Source of the DNA: Cruorifilaria tuberocauda | Lineage: Eukaryota; Nematoda; Chromadorea; Rhabditida; Onchocercidae | DNA: 64,000 nt | Direction of reading: 5' to 3' | NCBI GenBank assembly: GCA_013365365.1 | Contig: JABVXU010000146.1 | Location: forward strand, 55,079-119,078 | Shown here: one piece after another, positions 51,337 through 64,000 of the stretch | How the letters are laid out: the number at the start of each line of letters is the position of its first letter | Position numbering within the stretch: the first letter of the stretch is position 1 | The notes under the pieces: model-generated | Seen by the model: only the letters and a program-made list of their open reading frames with translations | What the model was told of the DNA's origin: nothing | The model's database searches: none | Made by a program: the position numbers and the translations under genes

Positions 51337-52703
51337 AAAAAAATGAAATTTATTCGAAAATAACACTCTGATTCATATGTGGATATATCAAGTATGGTTA
51401 GCATGAAATAAAAGCATTCGAATTGAAATTCAATTTAGCTTCTACAGTAGTTTAACTCAGAAAAAAATTGGTGCATGAGATATCTTATAAGTATTAAAGT
51501 AAAATGGAAGAAATGAAATCACAATTTAAAATTATGGAATTTCTATCAAAATGATATTTCGATGATTGCTTTAATATTGTTTTTAAACTTAACTTTTTAA
51601 AACTTTAAGCAAGGAGAGATGTTGTTAATGAAATCAAAGGTACTTTCAGCTGATTGCATAAACGATAAAATAATGTGTTTGTTAACTGTTGAAAGTAAAA
51701 TGGTTGATAGATGGATGAAATATATTTGCTGCTAAATTTAGATTTAAAATTTAAAGGATGTATGAAAGTCCAGATTGAATGAAAAACCGGAATGTGAACA
51801 AGATATGTGATAAAGATTGATATCAGTTCATTCATCATTCGTTAAATAATATCATTGTTTATACAATTACAGATCCTTGCAATATTGTGATTTAAAAAAG
51901 AATGAAATGACAAAATTAAACAGATCTTGTTTTTCATAAATATAAAAATTTTTTTTTCATAAATATTTCATAAATATAAAAAAATCAAATTGTTCTAAAA
52001 TGATAGATTTCACCAAAGCTAAATTATCATTTCTCAGTATGATAAGTGCGCAATCTTTAGCTTTCGAACTTTGACTTTCCTCTTATTTTGTATTTCATTA
52101 GAAAAGATGAAATTCCATTTAGTAAGGAAATTTTCAATGTCAAAGGAACGGATTAAAAATGGAACGGTTAAAACAAAGAAAAAGCGGTAATCGATTAGCC
52201 TGAAATGAATTGTTAGGAATATCGATCATTGATAATGAATAGCATTATCGAATTCATGATAGCATCGTTGACTATTTGAAATGGCAATAATCTTTGAGTG
52301 AAAGTAATATCTCACATATCTTTTAAGGCAATAATTAAATAATTCAATAATGAAAACAGGTAGTATTGAGAAGTTTCCGGTTGGGGAGAATAGAAAATCC
52401 AAGTTGAAGAGATGAAGGCTGAAAAATTCGAATTAAAGTACAATTATTATATTATTCCTGTTTTCAGCTTTATAGCAAAAATAATTATTGGTTATTGATT
52501 CAAATGATTTTAATTCTATAATTTCTCTCTTGTACAACTAATAAATACATTTTCAATAACGTTTTAAGTCTAAGATCTTTTCTAGACAAGGTATAATCGA
52601 GCAAATCAGAAAATGCAACGCTAATTCATTAATAATTAATTATAATCAATGACAGCCATTAATAACTAACGTTTATTTATAGTGCTCTGATATAAGTTAA
52701 TCG

Positions 52704-52727
52704 AAGAGAGAGAGAAAGAGAGAGAGC
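52704..52727. repeat. GA microsatellite
   Basis: About 24 bases of GA repeat with one AAA interruption, within a longer purine-rich tract. Confidence 0.8.
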
Positions 52728-52978
52728 TGTCACCAAGGAAAAGGAAAGAGGAAAAAAGGTATAGAAAGTAAAGTTAAAAAGAAAATCAGAAAACAAAATA
52801 AAACAAAAAAGAAGAGTATAATATATTATATTCTAATAATAAGATAAATTCAACAAAACGAAAAAAGAAAGTAAATTTGAATACAATATGCTAAAAAGAT
52901 TGTAGATAAATAAGTAGGCTTGAATTAAACTGCCATTTTGTAGTATGATAGATTTGAAAGAATGATTGAAATGTAAAC

Positions 52979-53030
52979 GAGAGAGAGAGAGAGAGGAAGA
53001 GAGAGAAATAAGGAGAGAGAGAGAGAGAAA
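52979..53030. repeat. Compound GA microsatellite
   Basis: Three GA blocks separated by GGAA and AATAAGG, about 52 bases in all. It creates false Glu/Arg-rich or Leu/Ser-rich open frames on the two strands. Confidence 0.9.
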
Positions 53031-53680
53031 CAATTATCTTGGTTTCATTTCTGCCATATTTTTTTCGATTCCACTCACTGAAATTATATATCATCCTGAA
53101 TTTCAAACAATTTTTGCTAATATTGAAAAAGCTAGTTATCGAAAAAAAAACTAAAAGAAAAGTGAAAAAATGTGAAGAATATGAGCAATGAATAATTACA
53201 TTTTATTTTTTTAATTCTTGCTTTTTCCTTTATTAAAAAAAAATCGATGAATAAGCTTTTTCTTTTCGTAAACATTTCAAATATTCAAATATTTATTCAT
53301 TTTTTGTTTAAATATTTATGGTAAAATGAGAAATTAATACAATTTTCACTGTTTGCACTATGAAAAGTTTTTTAAATCACAATATATTTTTTTGGAAATT
53401 TTACTTTTTTTTCCTTTAATTAAATTGATTAAATTTATTTTTTGTAGAAGAATTGGTACTATCATTTGAAATGTTTTTTTTTCTGTTCAATTTTTTATTA
53501 CGAAAAAATATGCGCCTGAAAAAAAATGAAATTTATTACTTTAAAATATTTCAGTGTCTTTTACTAATTTAAATTTCGCTTAATTATTTTAGTGAATTAT
53601 ATCAGTTGCCTGATACTTTTGAATTATTTATCATTCTTTCTAAAAATAAATATTTCGTTGAAATCTTATGATTTCACTTC

Positions 53681-53716
53681 CACTCTCTCACTCTCTCTTT
53701 CTCTCTCTTTCCTCTT
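53681..53716. repeat. CT microsatellite
   Basis: About 36 bases of CT/CTCA/CTTT repeats. Confidence 0.8.
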
Positions 53717-53872
53717 CAACTGATGAAGCATTTTTTTCTTACTTAATTTGGCAATGAAAGATTAAAATTATGCCACTTTCCGGTAGATTATTATTTTTAT
53801 AATTTTTTAATTTCCATTATCAATTTAATTTTTTTACCTATCCTACCTTACCTTTAATTAAATTTATCAATT

Positions 53873-53917
53873 TACAGAAATACAGAAATACAGAAAAAGA
53901 TACAGATACAGAAAAAT
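53873..53917. repeat. Short ATACAG-type tandem repeat
   Basis: Five imperfect copies of ATACAGAA/ATACAG in a row. Confidence 0.7.
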
Positions 53918-54278
53918 TAACTTTAAAATTTTCAGGAAATACTTTCCCATCCATCAAACATCAACAAATATCAATAATTTCTTATCTAACCTACATTTAT
54001 TTGATCATTATCACTGTGTAATCATATCATATTTAATCATAACACAATTCTTAACTCTCCTAAATTTTCATATCAAAATTAGTGTTTGCAGTTGTTTAAC
54101 ACTTCGCATTTATCATAATATTTTATGCTGTAACCCAAGTTTTATACTCATTAAGTTACTTTATTAATCGTTATTTGAATAATTATTTTTAAGTATTTGA
54201 ACAAAAGATTCATGACAATTAATTTAACACAACAACAAATGATTTCCTCTCGTTTCCCATAATAATACTTCGTTGCTC

Positions 54279-54327
54279 AATCAATAATTATCGATGTTTC
54301 CAGCAGGTTTTACTTATCAGATAACTA
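54279..54327 (+). repeat. Dispersed repeat, copy 2
   Basis: Blocks of 17 and 24 bases identical to those at 49119-49135 and 49186-49209, here 8 bases apart. Confidence 0.65.
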
Positions 54328-56250
54328 GAAAGAATTTAATATATCCAAAAAGTTAAAAGCATATCAAAAAATATTTCAAATTTTCAAATTTTAAACTTTA
54401 AATAATTTCATTTTCTTTGTTTATCTTTTTATTTCAAAATAACTTTAAGTAATTTTCAGTAATAAAAATTAATAAACCGTATGGGAATTTTCTTTCCATT
54501 AATGAATCACAAAATTATAAGCAAAATAAATAATTTATTCATGCTATGCTTAGATAAAAGTTTTTTCTTTTATTCTTAATTGAAAAATTTAATGGAAAAA
54601 AAGAATTTAAAATATGACAGTGAATTTCATAAAGATGAAATGAAATTGCGTATTTTCGATAATTTAAGCTTTCAGTCTAATCTCAATTGCTAGTTAGCTG
54701 TCAAAAAATAAAATGCTTTCAAAGCATTGAAAGAATTCAAGAAAAATATGAACAAATAAGAGTATATAATTAAAACAAAAGTAAAACAAAGTAATACACA
54801 ATAACTGAAATGAATTAATTAATAAAGTAATTCATAAATAAACAAAATTATGTATTCATTTCTCTGTTTCATACTTTCATGATTATATTATTTAAAACTG
54901 ATATGGAAGTATTGAATATAATAGAATCCTTATGGTTTATTGCCAATCAATCTGACTCATATCAATCTATTCTGGCTGATTTAATAATTATTATAGCTCA
55001 TATTTTATGTTTAAAGTGGATTTAGCTATTATATAGCTTTTTAGCTAGCTAAGCTAACTTATTTTTTAATTTAAAGTGAAAAGTTTAGAGTAAAAATTGA
55101 TAAAATAGTTTCAATTTAATTGAAACTTCTTTTTCATGATATTAAAATAATAATGATAAATTAAATAAATTAATTCGATATGTTTCAAACATTTTTTGTT
55201 TATATCCGTCAAAATCATAAGATAAATACAAATCATTACATTCCGAGAAATGATTATATGAACAAAATTGTTTATAATATACTATATATAACTTTGAGTT
55301 AAAACTTCAACAACAGAAAGATTATACAATAAAAATGGTGATAATAGTGATGATAATATCGATAGGATAACAAAACAGGTTAATTGACAAATACAATTAT
55401 ATCTATAAGTAATAAAAGAAAGTAGAAATAAATGAAAAACGATGTTTTTGGAATATCGTTCATTCCCCGTTGAACCAAATAAATAAATTAATTAATTTTT
55501 AATGATTGCTATATTTCAAATTACCGATAATTCCAATCTGTGCACTATAATGGAAAATTTATCCTTCTAAGTTATCTTATATTTTTAAGAAAATTATTGA
55601 AAAATAAAAGTTTGGAATTGTAACCAAAATAGCAAATTAAAATTAATTTTTTTCCCTTTTTTTCAATATCATTTTTCCACTAAAAAAAAAATCCATAATT
55701 CATATCTTTCAACATTATGAAAAATAAAAATTATAATAGCAAAATAATCGGCAAGAAGGAATATCTTAGCAATTAGCTTAAATCAATGATCGACGACCTG
55801 TCACTTTCATTTTCTTTTTTCCATTTGAAATGAGTGAAGTTTCGCTTTTTTTTGCCAATAATTTCATTTTAATTTCAACCATTCAATCACTAACTGATCC
55901 TTATCAGATAAAAATGAAGGAAGGAAAAAGCGAAATCGAAGTTTCTACCAAATTATATCACAGGAAATGAAGACAACGAGTGAATTATTCAGCAGAAATA
56001 CTATCGATTGCTTTACTGAAAATTGAAATTTAGCTAAATTTGAAATAAACCTTTTCAACTTAATACTCTTACTAATTTTTAAACTTTTAATATAAATCCA
56101 AACTATTAATCACAGTAATTGTAATGATTAAAAAAGAAAAAAATGAAACATTTCAGGAGATAAATATTAAAGTAAATATTGAACTGTGAAGTGATTTCAT
56201 TTCATACTTCATAAACAATTTCACGACAGCGTTTATGAACAAATAATTGT

Positions 56251-56416
56251 TTATAAATAAATTATCCTACGTCACTCTTTATAAATAAATTATTTTATTT
56301 CAATCTTTCTCAGTTAATTACTTTACGTCAAACTTTTTGAATGCATTATTTTGTGTCGCTTTTTATAAATAAATTATTTCATGACAATCTTTATAAGTTA
56401 ATTACTTCAATCGTCA
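56251..56416. repeat. Degenerate tandem array, about six units of 25-31 bases
   Basis: Successive units resemble TTTATAAATAAATTA followed by a variable TTTYACGTCA-like tail. TATAAATAAATTA is exact in three units and recognisable in others as AGTTAATTACTT. Units have diverged, so the array is old. It lies 2.6 kb upstream of the cysteine-rich gene. Confidence 0.65.
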
Positions 56417-57390
56417 GAGGTAAATCATCTTACAGAAAGTTTAACGTCAGCATAGAAACTTTTTATTATGTGATTTTCAACCTTTCTATAAAAAGTTAAA
56501 GAAGCATCTCTCTTCCATTCGTCAAAAGTTTAACATCTCAGTGCAATGATATGTACTAATCCGATGGATTGGTAAAATGTAGCAAAAGTGTTAAAAGCTT
56601 TAACAGCTTGACTTTCCATCTTATCATTTTTTAAGAAGAGAAAAAAGTTCGAAAGTGGAGAGCAATTAACTGATAAATGTTTGATATCAGTGTCTCAACA
56701 TGTATTAATCATTTTATAGATATGCAGGTGGTCTACTTGAAACAAATTAACTTTAAATTGCAAATAAAAACTTTTCACTTTATCTGGCAATTTATAAAAT
56801 GAAAATTTTAAAAGAATTAAAATAAATCTAATCGGAAATTTGATATCAAATTAAATGAACGCGATGATTTACCAGGTCGTTCAATAAGAAAAAAGATATT
56901 TTGCAATAAATCAATTTCTCAAATTCCGGTTATTAATTTCAAATTATTATAATTTCTTGTTTTCACACAAAGAATATAGTAAAATAATCAATGGAATTGC
57001 ATCGATGCGTCAATAATCGAATAAATTTCATCTTTTCTTATACATTTATAGAATTGTAAATTTTAAAATTTAGACACCAAATTTGAAATTTTCTCAAATA
57101 AATATAATACTTTCTGATCTATTTCTATCAATTCTTATCGTTTTAATTTCTTCGATATTATATCAATTATAATTTCTATAGCTAAATCATCCAAAAAATA
57201 AATAAATAAATAAAATAAATTCAATCCATAAAATATTTCAGCACAATTTATCAAGCGTTATGCTTACTATCGATACGTGACATAAATTCCAATACTTTCC
57301 TCAATCACTAATTGATATCATTAATTACTACTGATAGCATTATTGTGATTAATTGTCATGCAAGTGTTAGTGTTATCTTGATATTAAAAG

Positions 57391-57588
57391 TTATATAATG
57401 TGGCGTTACGTAAGATTTTGATGTTACGTGGAATATTAAATAATGTAAAAGATTGGATAAAATGACGTTCTGTGGAAAATTTAAGCAGTATGTTGTTACG
57501 TAAAAGGTTGCATAATGTGATACCTTATAAGAAATTCAATAATATGACGTTTTGTGGAACGTTTTGTCGAATAATGACGTAACGTACG
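57391..57588. repeat. Degenerate tandem array rich in TTACGT and TGACGT
   Basis: About seven diverged units of 25-35 bases beginning with ATAATGTG or ATAATATG and carrying TTACGT or GACGTT. TTACGT or its complement recurs four times within 200 bases, in sequence otherwise poor in CG. Possible cis-regulatory array or relic minisatellite. Confidence 0.6.
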
Positions 57589-58110
57589 CACAAAATTTCG
57601 TACGATTATTCATCAAACAGAAAGACATGAAAAAGCTTTTTTATTCATTCCCTTATAATTTAAGCTTGCAAGGAGAAGTGTAGAGTAAAACAAAACTGAA
57701 AATGAATATAAGGTAAATTAAAGGCAATAATAATTAATTAATTAGATGAAAAAACAAAGAAAAGATATTCTCATTTCATGAATCAGGAAAAAATAATTTA
57801 TTTAAGATTTCCAATAAGATCAAGGAGAGTTGAATTTATGATTGTAAAATTTCCATTGTAATAATTCAAATCATTGTTCTATTTAACCGTTCCTGTTTAT
57901 TGTTTAGCTAATAACTTATAATCATATTAATATGTATTAATTGATTTCAGTCATCCTATAAAAAAAAAGGAAAGGGAAGAAAAGCAAGTAAGAAAAGCTT
58001 AAGCTTAAATGAAGCAAACGAAAAACTGAAAAATGAGAATTGGGAAGGGAAAAAATTTTTTTCTCCAATAATATTCGATGAAGAGAGGTTGAATGGAAAG
58101 AGAGAGGTAA

Positions 58111-58134
<24 letters not shown>
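58111..58134. repeat. GA microsatellite
   Basis: About 24 bases of pure GA repeat, preceded by a looser GA-rich stretch. Confidence 0.9.
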
Positions 58135-58141
<7 letters not shown>

Positions 58142-59065
58142 ACTGAATGTGCATGTCATTATTCAAGCTTAAAAATATTTATTCAAAGTCATTTTTTTAT
58201 TTAAGCTCAAATCTATCTTGAATTCATTGCTTCTATTATTTCATGATATCATGAATAAACTTTTTCCATTTGTATATTAAACCTATTCGAATTCATATTA
58301 CTCTTTGAATTTGTAATTGCGATCATTTCCTTCAAAAAATACTTTTTAACTTAAAATAAACTACCGATATCTATCTGTAAGATGATTAAAATTGAATTAA
58401 GCAAGCGAAATATCACAAATATTTTCATATAGCTCACGCTATATTGATTTTCGGATGGACGGAAGATTCACTTAATTGCACGAGAAAGCTTTCTTCATCC
58501 GCGGGTTCTCGGGAATCACTTCATGAATTATCTTATCGTATTGATAATGCCAGTATAGCTATTGAATAATTTATGTGAAATGATCTTAAACTATTTATTC
58601 CGCTCATGGAACAGTCATAAATTCCTTAGAACAATTATAAAAATAATTATTGTGATTATACTGATAACAATAATTTGTGGTCGGAAGATACGTTATCATA
58701 AAATTATCAAATATTTCAATCAATTCTTACTTTCCACATAAATATTATTTTCTGAGAAAAAATATGAAAAATCAAATAGGATGAAAAATCGAAAAAAAAT
58801 CGACGTATTTTTATCAATAAACTAGTTAATAGATCAAACTTGTGATATTGACAACTCACTTTGTTATCATATCTTTGAAAAAGAGAAATGAATTGCAAAA
58901 TTATCATTTTAAATTTCATTTCATATTCAAATTACACAACAAAAATTATTGATTGTAAGAAATTTCAAGCATTTATAAGTAATATTTGATTAAATGATCG
59001 GATATCACTTATAAAAGCTTAATGGAAACGACCGGTTTAACAGTTTCTGTTTCAATTCATTTCGA

Positions 59066-62000
59066 ATGTGGCGATTACTTCATTTAGCAATTTTTTCATT
59101 TCTTCTTCCAAGGCCAACTGTTGTTAGCTTTTTTGAAATGATCGATTATTTCTTCAATAAATTTTTCCGTTTTTTTCTTTTCCATCAAACAGTTAAATTT
59201 TTTCCTTGCAAATTTAAACAGTAAGCAATTTACGATTACGTCATTCGTTATCAGTTTCAATATATGACTAAATTGTAATTATGACATTCAAATTGGAAAA
59301 TTTTTAATTTAGAAATTAATTTTGTATTTTAAAATTATAAATTATTTGGATGAAAATCTATTAAAAAAATGGGGTCATGGGTCAATTAACTACAATTTGT
59401 CCAAACTATTTTTATATCCCTAAAGTAAATGCTGTCATCTTTCCACGATAAATTAATCAAATCTTTTAATCTTGTTAACTCTTAATCTTACAATTAACTT
59501 AATTAATTAATAGCGATATGCAATGAAATTGTATGATAGATGTTATTTTTAGCTTTCCTTTAAATGTTTTCAATTTCTTTTTTTGTTATTTCGGCATAAA
59601 AAAATATTTGGACAGCTTTGTTTTTAGACTGAAGAAGAGAAAGAAGTAAATTGTATAATACCGGATTCGAAAAGTTATTATGTCAAGTAATCTACATTTT
59701 AATTGATCATTAATTTTTTAAATGATATTTAATTGTTCCATAAATTCATTTCAATAATCTTTTCAAAGTTAAACATTTAGAAAATTACCAGTAAAATGCA
59801 TTTATGGTATTAAATTTGCAAATGGATTTGATAATGTTTTATATTACAATGATCCGTCGAATAATCCTAAAATTGCTCAGCAACTTGATAAAGTTGGAGT
59901 AGATTTATGCAAATTATTAGGCAAGGAGCACTTCATTGATCGATATCAGGAGGTAGTCATTCAGGCAAGTTCCTTTTTATTCTTCATAGCTTATTTTATC
60001 TGAGGCTTTTTATCACTTTTATCATTTATCATTTTATCATTTCACGAAATTTTTTTCCAATAATAATTGTTTTTGCATATCGATTTTTCGTTTAACTTAT
60101 CAATTTTCATTCTGTTATTAAACTATTATTAGTATAGATTTTTATATATTTTAATTAATTAATCAATTATTTTATTTTTATTCTATTTTCTTTATTCGAT
60201 TATTATCGATTGATCAATCATTACTCTTACTTTTCAATATGAAATAATAATTCAATTCGAAGTTATAGACTGGTGATAATGATTATATTGATTTGTTTAT
60301 AACTTGTTGTGTGGAATGCAGATACACCTTGTCGGATGAGTTGCGTATTCTATTGAAATCGGAATTTCTCATTCATCGTTATGCAGTTTATGAAAATTTT
60401 CAAGAAAAGATAAGTTATGGGATGACGGAACGAAAAGATAATTATAATGCACCAGGCGTTTGTATAACGGAAGATTTTCGTGAAGTAAATTATTTTAAAA
60501 ATGAAACTTTTTCTATTACTATTAAAACAATAAGAGCTATTTACTCATTAATGAATAATTAATTTTAATATCAACTAATCCTACTATATGCTTCTAGGAA
60601 AAAGGTTCGTATCAATGCAAACAGGTTCATTTAACCTAATTAATCAACTAGTGTTTACAAGTTAATTGAAAAATGTGTATTTTAGTTTTAGGTGAAATAT
60701 AAGCAGAAATAAGTAAGTTCGTTTTTTCAATAAGTTTATTTTTTCCATATTAAAAGTACTAGTAAGATTGTTACATAATATTTATACTTCAATTGATCAA
60801 TCTTTGATCAATCAGTTTATTTTTAAGTGAAAAAAATTTCTCATTTTAAAATTATTTAAATTTTAAATGAGCGAATAAATAAAATGCTAAATGAATGCAA
60901 TTTCAAGCATATATTGTAGAAATACTTTTATTTTTATTTTTAACCTGATGTTAAAAATTTTATTTTATTTTTGTCGTAACTTAAAAAGTTTCATTAATTC
61001 AGTCAGCAGATTGCAATTGGATAGTAAAGGTTAATGTTTGTTGTTTAAAAAAAAAACTGTGATATTAATTTGATGTGAATTTTGTTTTATTGAAAAATTA
61101 ATTTGTTACAGATAGCGGCAACCGGAAATAACTACGTATGTTTCACGTACGGCGAACAGAAATTCGCTGATCCGTTTGCCGGTGAACGATATCCATCAAT
61201 GTTTGAAAATTTCCTATCAATGGGACGATACAATGCTACTAGTGCTAAGTATCAATTATACGGAAATTGTTCAATGAATTATATTGATTTGTACGACGAA
61301 GTTAGCTTTGATAAAAAAAATTCAAAATAATCTTTAAATGAAATTTAAAATTTCTTTTTTTGTTGAAGAAAAGTTAGCACAATTGAATATGTTAAATTAA
61401 ATTGTAAAAATTTTGATTTTGAGTTCTAATTTTTTAATTCTTTTTATAAAGTAAATAATGCTACAAGTTTTTTCCTAATTATTAAAATGAAATTATAATT
61501 TGATGATTATATTTGTATTTGACTTATTTAATTATGATTAAATAAGCATGCCAGAAATCGAAAATATTGAATTTTTATAAGTTCAACTTTTAAGAATTCA
61601 AATTTTACATTTTTCTTATTTTTAAACAAAGCGAAAATATTGCTTAAGTGAATTGACTTGTTTTCCACTCAGGAAAATTTTGATTTTTTACAGTTTTTTT
61701 TGCTAACAATAAATTATTTAGAAAGAAATTTTGTTAAGAAAAATTTTTTAAATTTATATGTATTATATAATTATTTAATTACATTTAATGAATTTAAGTT
61801 TCGGACAAAAAAAGAAATCGAAGATATGTGTACCGTCGGTATGTACCGGGATAGTTTCAAATATTTCTGTTGTTGTTATGGTGAACATTCAGCCTCATGT
61901 CAAAGTATGTTAAAATCATTTTCATATTATCATTTTATCAGAAACATCCTGTCTGACAAATAGAAAAAAAAGCTTGTGAATAAAAAATAAGAAAAGAAAA

Positions 62001-63991
62001 ACTTGCAACTGATTTATTTTATTCAATTTTTTAAATTTATACATCTTTCAGTTAATTCTATCATTTAATTCTCATATTGAATATTAGGCTAATAAATAAA
62101 CTGTTGACGCTAAAATAATATTATCATTGATATCAGTACATATCGATAACGGAGCAATTTCTTTCTGATCGGATAATTATTTTACCTGAGAATACGAGGG
62201 AATTTATATAAGTATAGTTTTATGATATGATCGCAGAATATTCAATTATTTTTCAAATTTTTTCTTGTTAAAATAAACATAAAACATTGCGGAACAATTC
62301 ACTGAATTGTTTACAAATTAAATTAATTACTAATTTTAATTTGATATGCAGAAATATCGGCGTCTATCCTTCAAAAGGATGATGAAGCAAGTGGTAATAG
62401 CGTATTTTGTTTAAACATGAGATTTAAAATTGCAAGCAATAGGTAATTTAATTTTTCATAAATGATGAATGCAAGTTAATTTCTCTATAATTATTAGATT
62501 TTATTAAGAATTTTTTATTATTTCTTCCTAAAAAGAATTGAAAAAATATGGTAGTAATTAAGTTATTAAGAGAAAAGGAAATGAAGATTAAAAATTTGAA
62601 TAATTCGTAAATTTTTTCATTTTTTCTTTTTCCTCACAGAAAAAATTATAAATTTTAATTTATTAATTATAATTTAATATACAAATATTTGTTTTATCAT
62701 TTAAATTAAACGTAATCGACAACTGAATTACAATAAGTTTTTGGAAAGAAAAAAAACATTTATCAAAGAGAAAAGGAAGTAAGATAATTCCCGAATTTAT
62801 CATAGAGATGAACAGACGAGAAAGAGTTTTACTTCTCAAATGACATTGGATGATCTATATGGTTTAAATAAATTAATTGGTGAGGTAAGTGTGATTATTA
62901 CGTCTACGTTGTGATTATTATTCTACGTAGTGTACAGATTTGCATTTTCTTGGATCTTTCAATACATTATGAATAAATAATTTCTTATTTTAAATAGAAC
63001 TAAATTTAATTAAAATTTTTCTAGTATTGTATTAAATTAAAAATAGTTTTTGAAATATTTCTATTCAAAAGAAAACAAAGGTAAATTCAATATTACTGTG
63101 AAGTTTTATGTAAACCTCTAAAATAAGCAAAATAAAGTTAATATATTGCAGAAAAAAGAATCATCAATTTGTTATAATTATCAATTTTTAGTATTGCTAC
63201 ATGCACTTACCAGCGAATAATACCATCCGATTAACTGATAAACATAATTTATGTGAGAAAACAGGTCTTCTAGATCCTCGTCTTCTGCCAATTATTCGAA
63301 CATATTGTTCTTCAGCAAACAGTTAATAAATATTGCTTTTCAAATTTAAAATTTTTTATAAAAATCCAATTTGATTTGATAAGAATTATCACTGATAAAG
63401 GAAGATATATGAAGATTTTTACAAAGTACTGGATGAGACAAATATTCTACAGTCTCAAAGTATTTTTGTCGAAATGATAGAACTGGAATGCTATGAGATA
63501 TGTTGACATTCATCGGGTTAGAAGAAATCCTAAAATTTGAACTTCATTAAGAAAATATAAATTTGGCAACAATCATTACTTCGATTATTCGTTCATCCAA
63601 TATTTCTTTACAGACTCTTATAATTACTGTCCTTTCAATGCTTCTGACGCAATCAGCGCGACTGATGTCGTATGTTGCTGCGATCATCAACACTTCTGCA
63701 ACTATAACGTAAGCTTCCAGTCTTATGAATTTTGACGATTATTGCATGATTTTTTACCTGTTGTTAGCTTGAAATTACTACGAATGAAAAATTTGAAAAT
63801 ATGGAAATCAATTGATAATTTAATATCAGTCAAAATTATCATTGATGAGAAAAGAAGGCTAGAAATAGAAAAGATTTATATGATTTGCATATAGTTTAGT
63901 TTTATGCCTAATTGATATTTTTCATTATAATCTTCGGGAGATTATTTTCTAAATGCAGCTTCAATATGTGCACACCTTGAATCGCACATAA
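59066..63991 (+). CDS. Secreted cysteine-rich modular protein, nematode type
   Basis: Probable exons: 59066-59122, 59628-59673, 59792-59964, 60269-60484, 61112-61300, 61799-61904, 62352-62442, 62806-62884, 63192-63321, 63614-63708, 63959-63991. All phases agree, giving about 404 residues. The first exon encodes a hydrophobic leader (MWRLLHLAIFSFLL) resembling a signal peptide. The rest falls into three related modules, each opening on a Cys-aromatic motif (KCIYGIKFANGF; YVCFTYGEQKFADPF; FCLNMRF) and closing on a cysteine cluster (FITCCVEC; YFCCCYGEHSASC; VVCCCDHQHFCNYN). The CCC-x(5)-C-N ending recalls small nematode extracellular modules such as the ET type, but I cannot name the family. No transmembrane segment is seen after the leader. 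The intron after 59964 appears to use a GC donor. The first and last exons are the least certain: the last adds only ten residues before a stop, and the gene may continue beyond the window. Confidence 0.8.
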
Positions 63992-64000
63992 GTATACTTC

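Larger units (their letters stand above)
46912..59065. other. Gene-poor region between divergent genes
   Basis: About 12 kb separates the minus-strand Patched gene from the plus-strand cysteine-rich gene. No exon chain was recognised. Open frames at 47954-48217, 48247-48515, 49261-49491, 51605-51838, 52833-53154, 57956-58159 and 58716-58919 are simple-repeat driven or lack support. The block near 47820-48220 is GC-richer and lies about 1 kb upstream of the Patched ATG, so it may contain the promoter. GC-richer sequence near 58430-58530 lies upstream of the plus-strand gene. Repeats are listed separately. Confidence 0.5.

Noticed and set aside
52966..53154. Glu/Arg-rich plus-strand open frame
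   Set aside because: Produced by the compound GA microsatellite at 52979-53030.
58495..58530. Possible tRNA B box (GGTTCTCGGGAATC)
   Set aside because: Does not fit the GGTTCGANNCC consensus, and no A box or cloverleaf could be formed around it.

Overview
The window looks like the nuclear genome of a parasitic nematode, most likely a filarial (spirurid) worm. It is very AT-rich, with many short GT-AG introns ending in TTTCAG or TTTTAG. It holds a nematode transthyretin-like gene, a DEAD-box helicase with an added FG-repeat region, and a Patched receptor. Several start codons sit a few bases after a free 3' splice site, as expected for spliced-leader trans-splicing. I see no rRNA, tRNA, CRISPR array, intact transposon or bacterial insert. 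Single-exon reading misses most of the coding content, so genes were rebuilt by hand from splice sites, phase agreement and protein family resemblance.

Layout. 1-8.0 kb is AT-rich with no gene I can support; it holds GA microsatellites, a perfect hairpin, forkhead-like motifs and a 29-base exact copy of part of a helicase exon. 8.22-17.21 kb (minus) is a 17-exon ddx-19 orthologue of 815 codons. 19.47-20.44 kb (minus) is a three-exon secreted transthyretin-like protein of 146 residues. 22.75-23.86 kb (minus) is the 3' part of an unrecognised gene, with possible upstream exons up to about 25.7 kb. 25.7-35.0 kb has no supported gene. 35.24-46.91 kb (minus) is a complete Patched-family gene of 25 exons (1461 residues) plus a phase-compatible 72-base exon. 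46.9-59.0 kb is gene-poor, with two degenerate tandem arrays and a dispersed repeat. 59.07-63.99 kb (plus) is a secreted cysteine-rich protein with three related modules, each closing on a CC or CCC motif.

The genes do not form one pathway. ddx-19 acts in mRNA export at the nuclear pore, the transthyretin-like protein is secreted, Patched is a 12-pass membrane protein for sterols or lipids, and the cysteine-rich protein is probably extracellular. All four minus-strand genes run the same way with 2-12 kb gaps, so there is no operon signature. The ddx-19, transthyretin-like and Patched models close on a multiple of three with every exon junction in phase. The cysteine-rich gene also keeps phase throughout, but its first and last exons are less certain.
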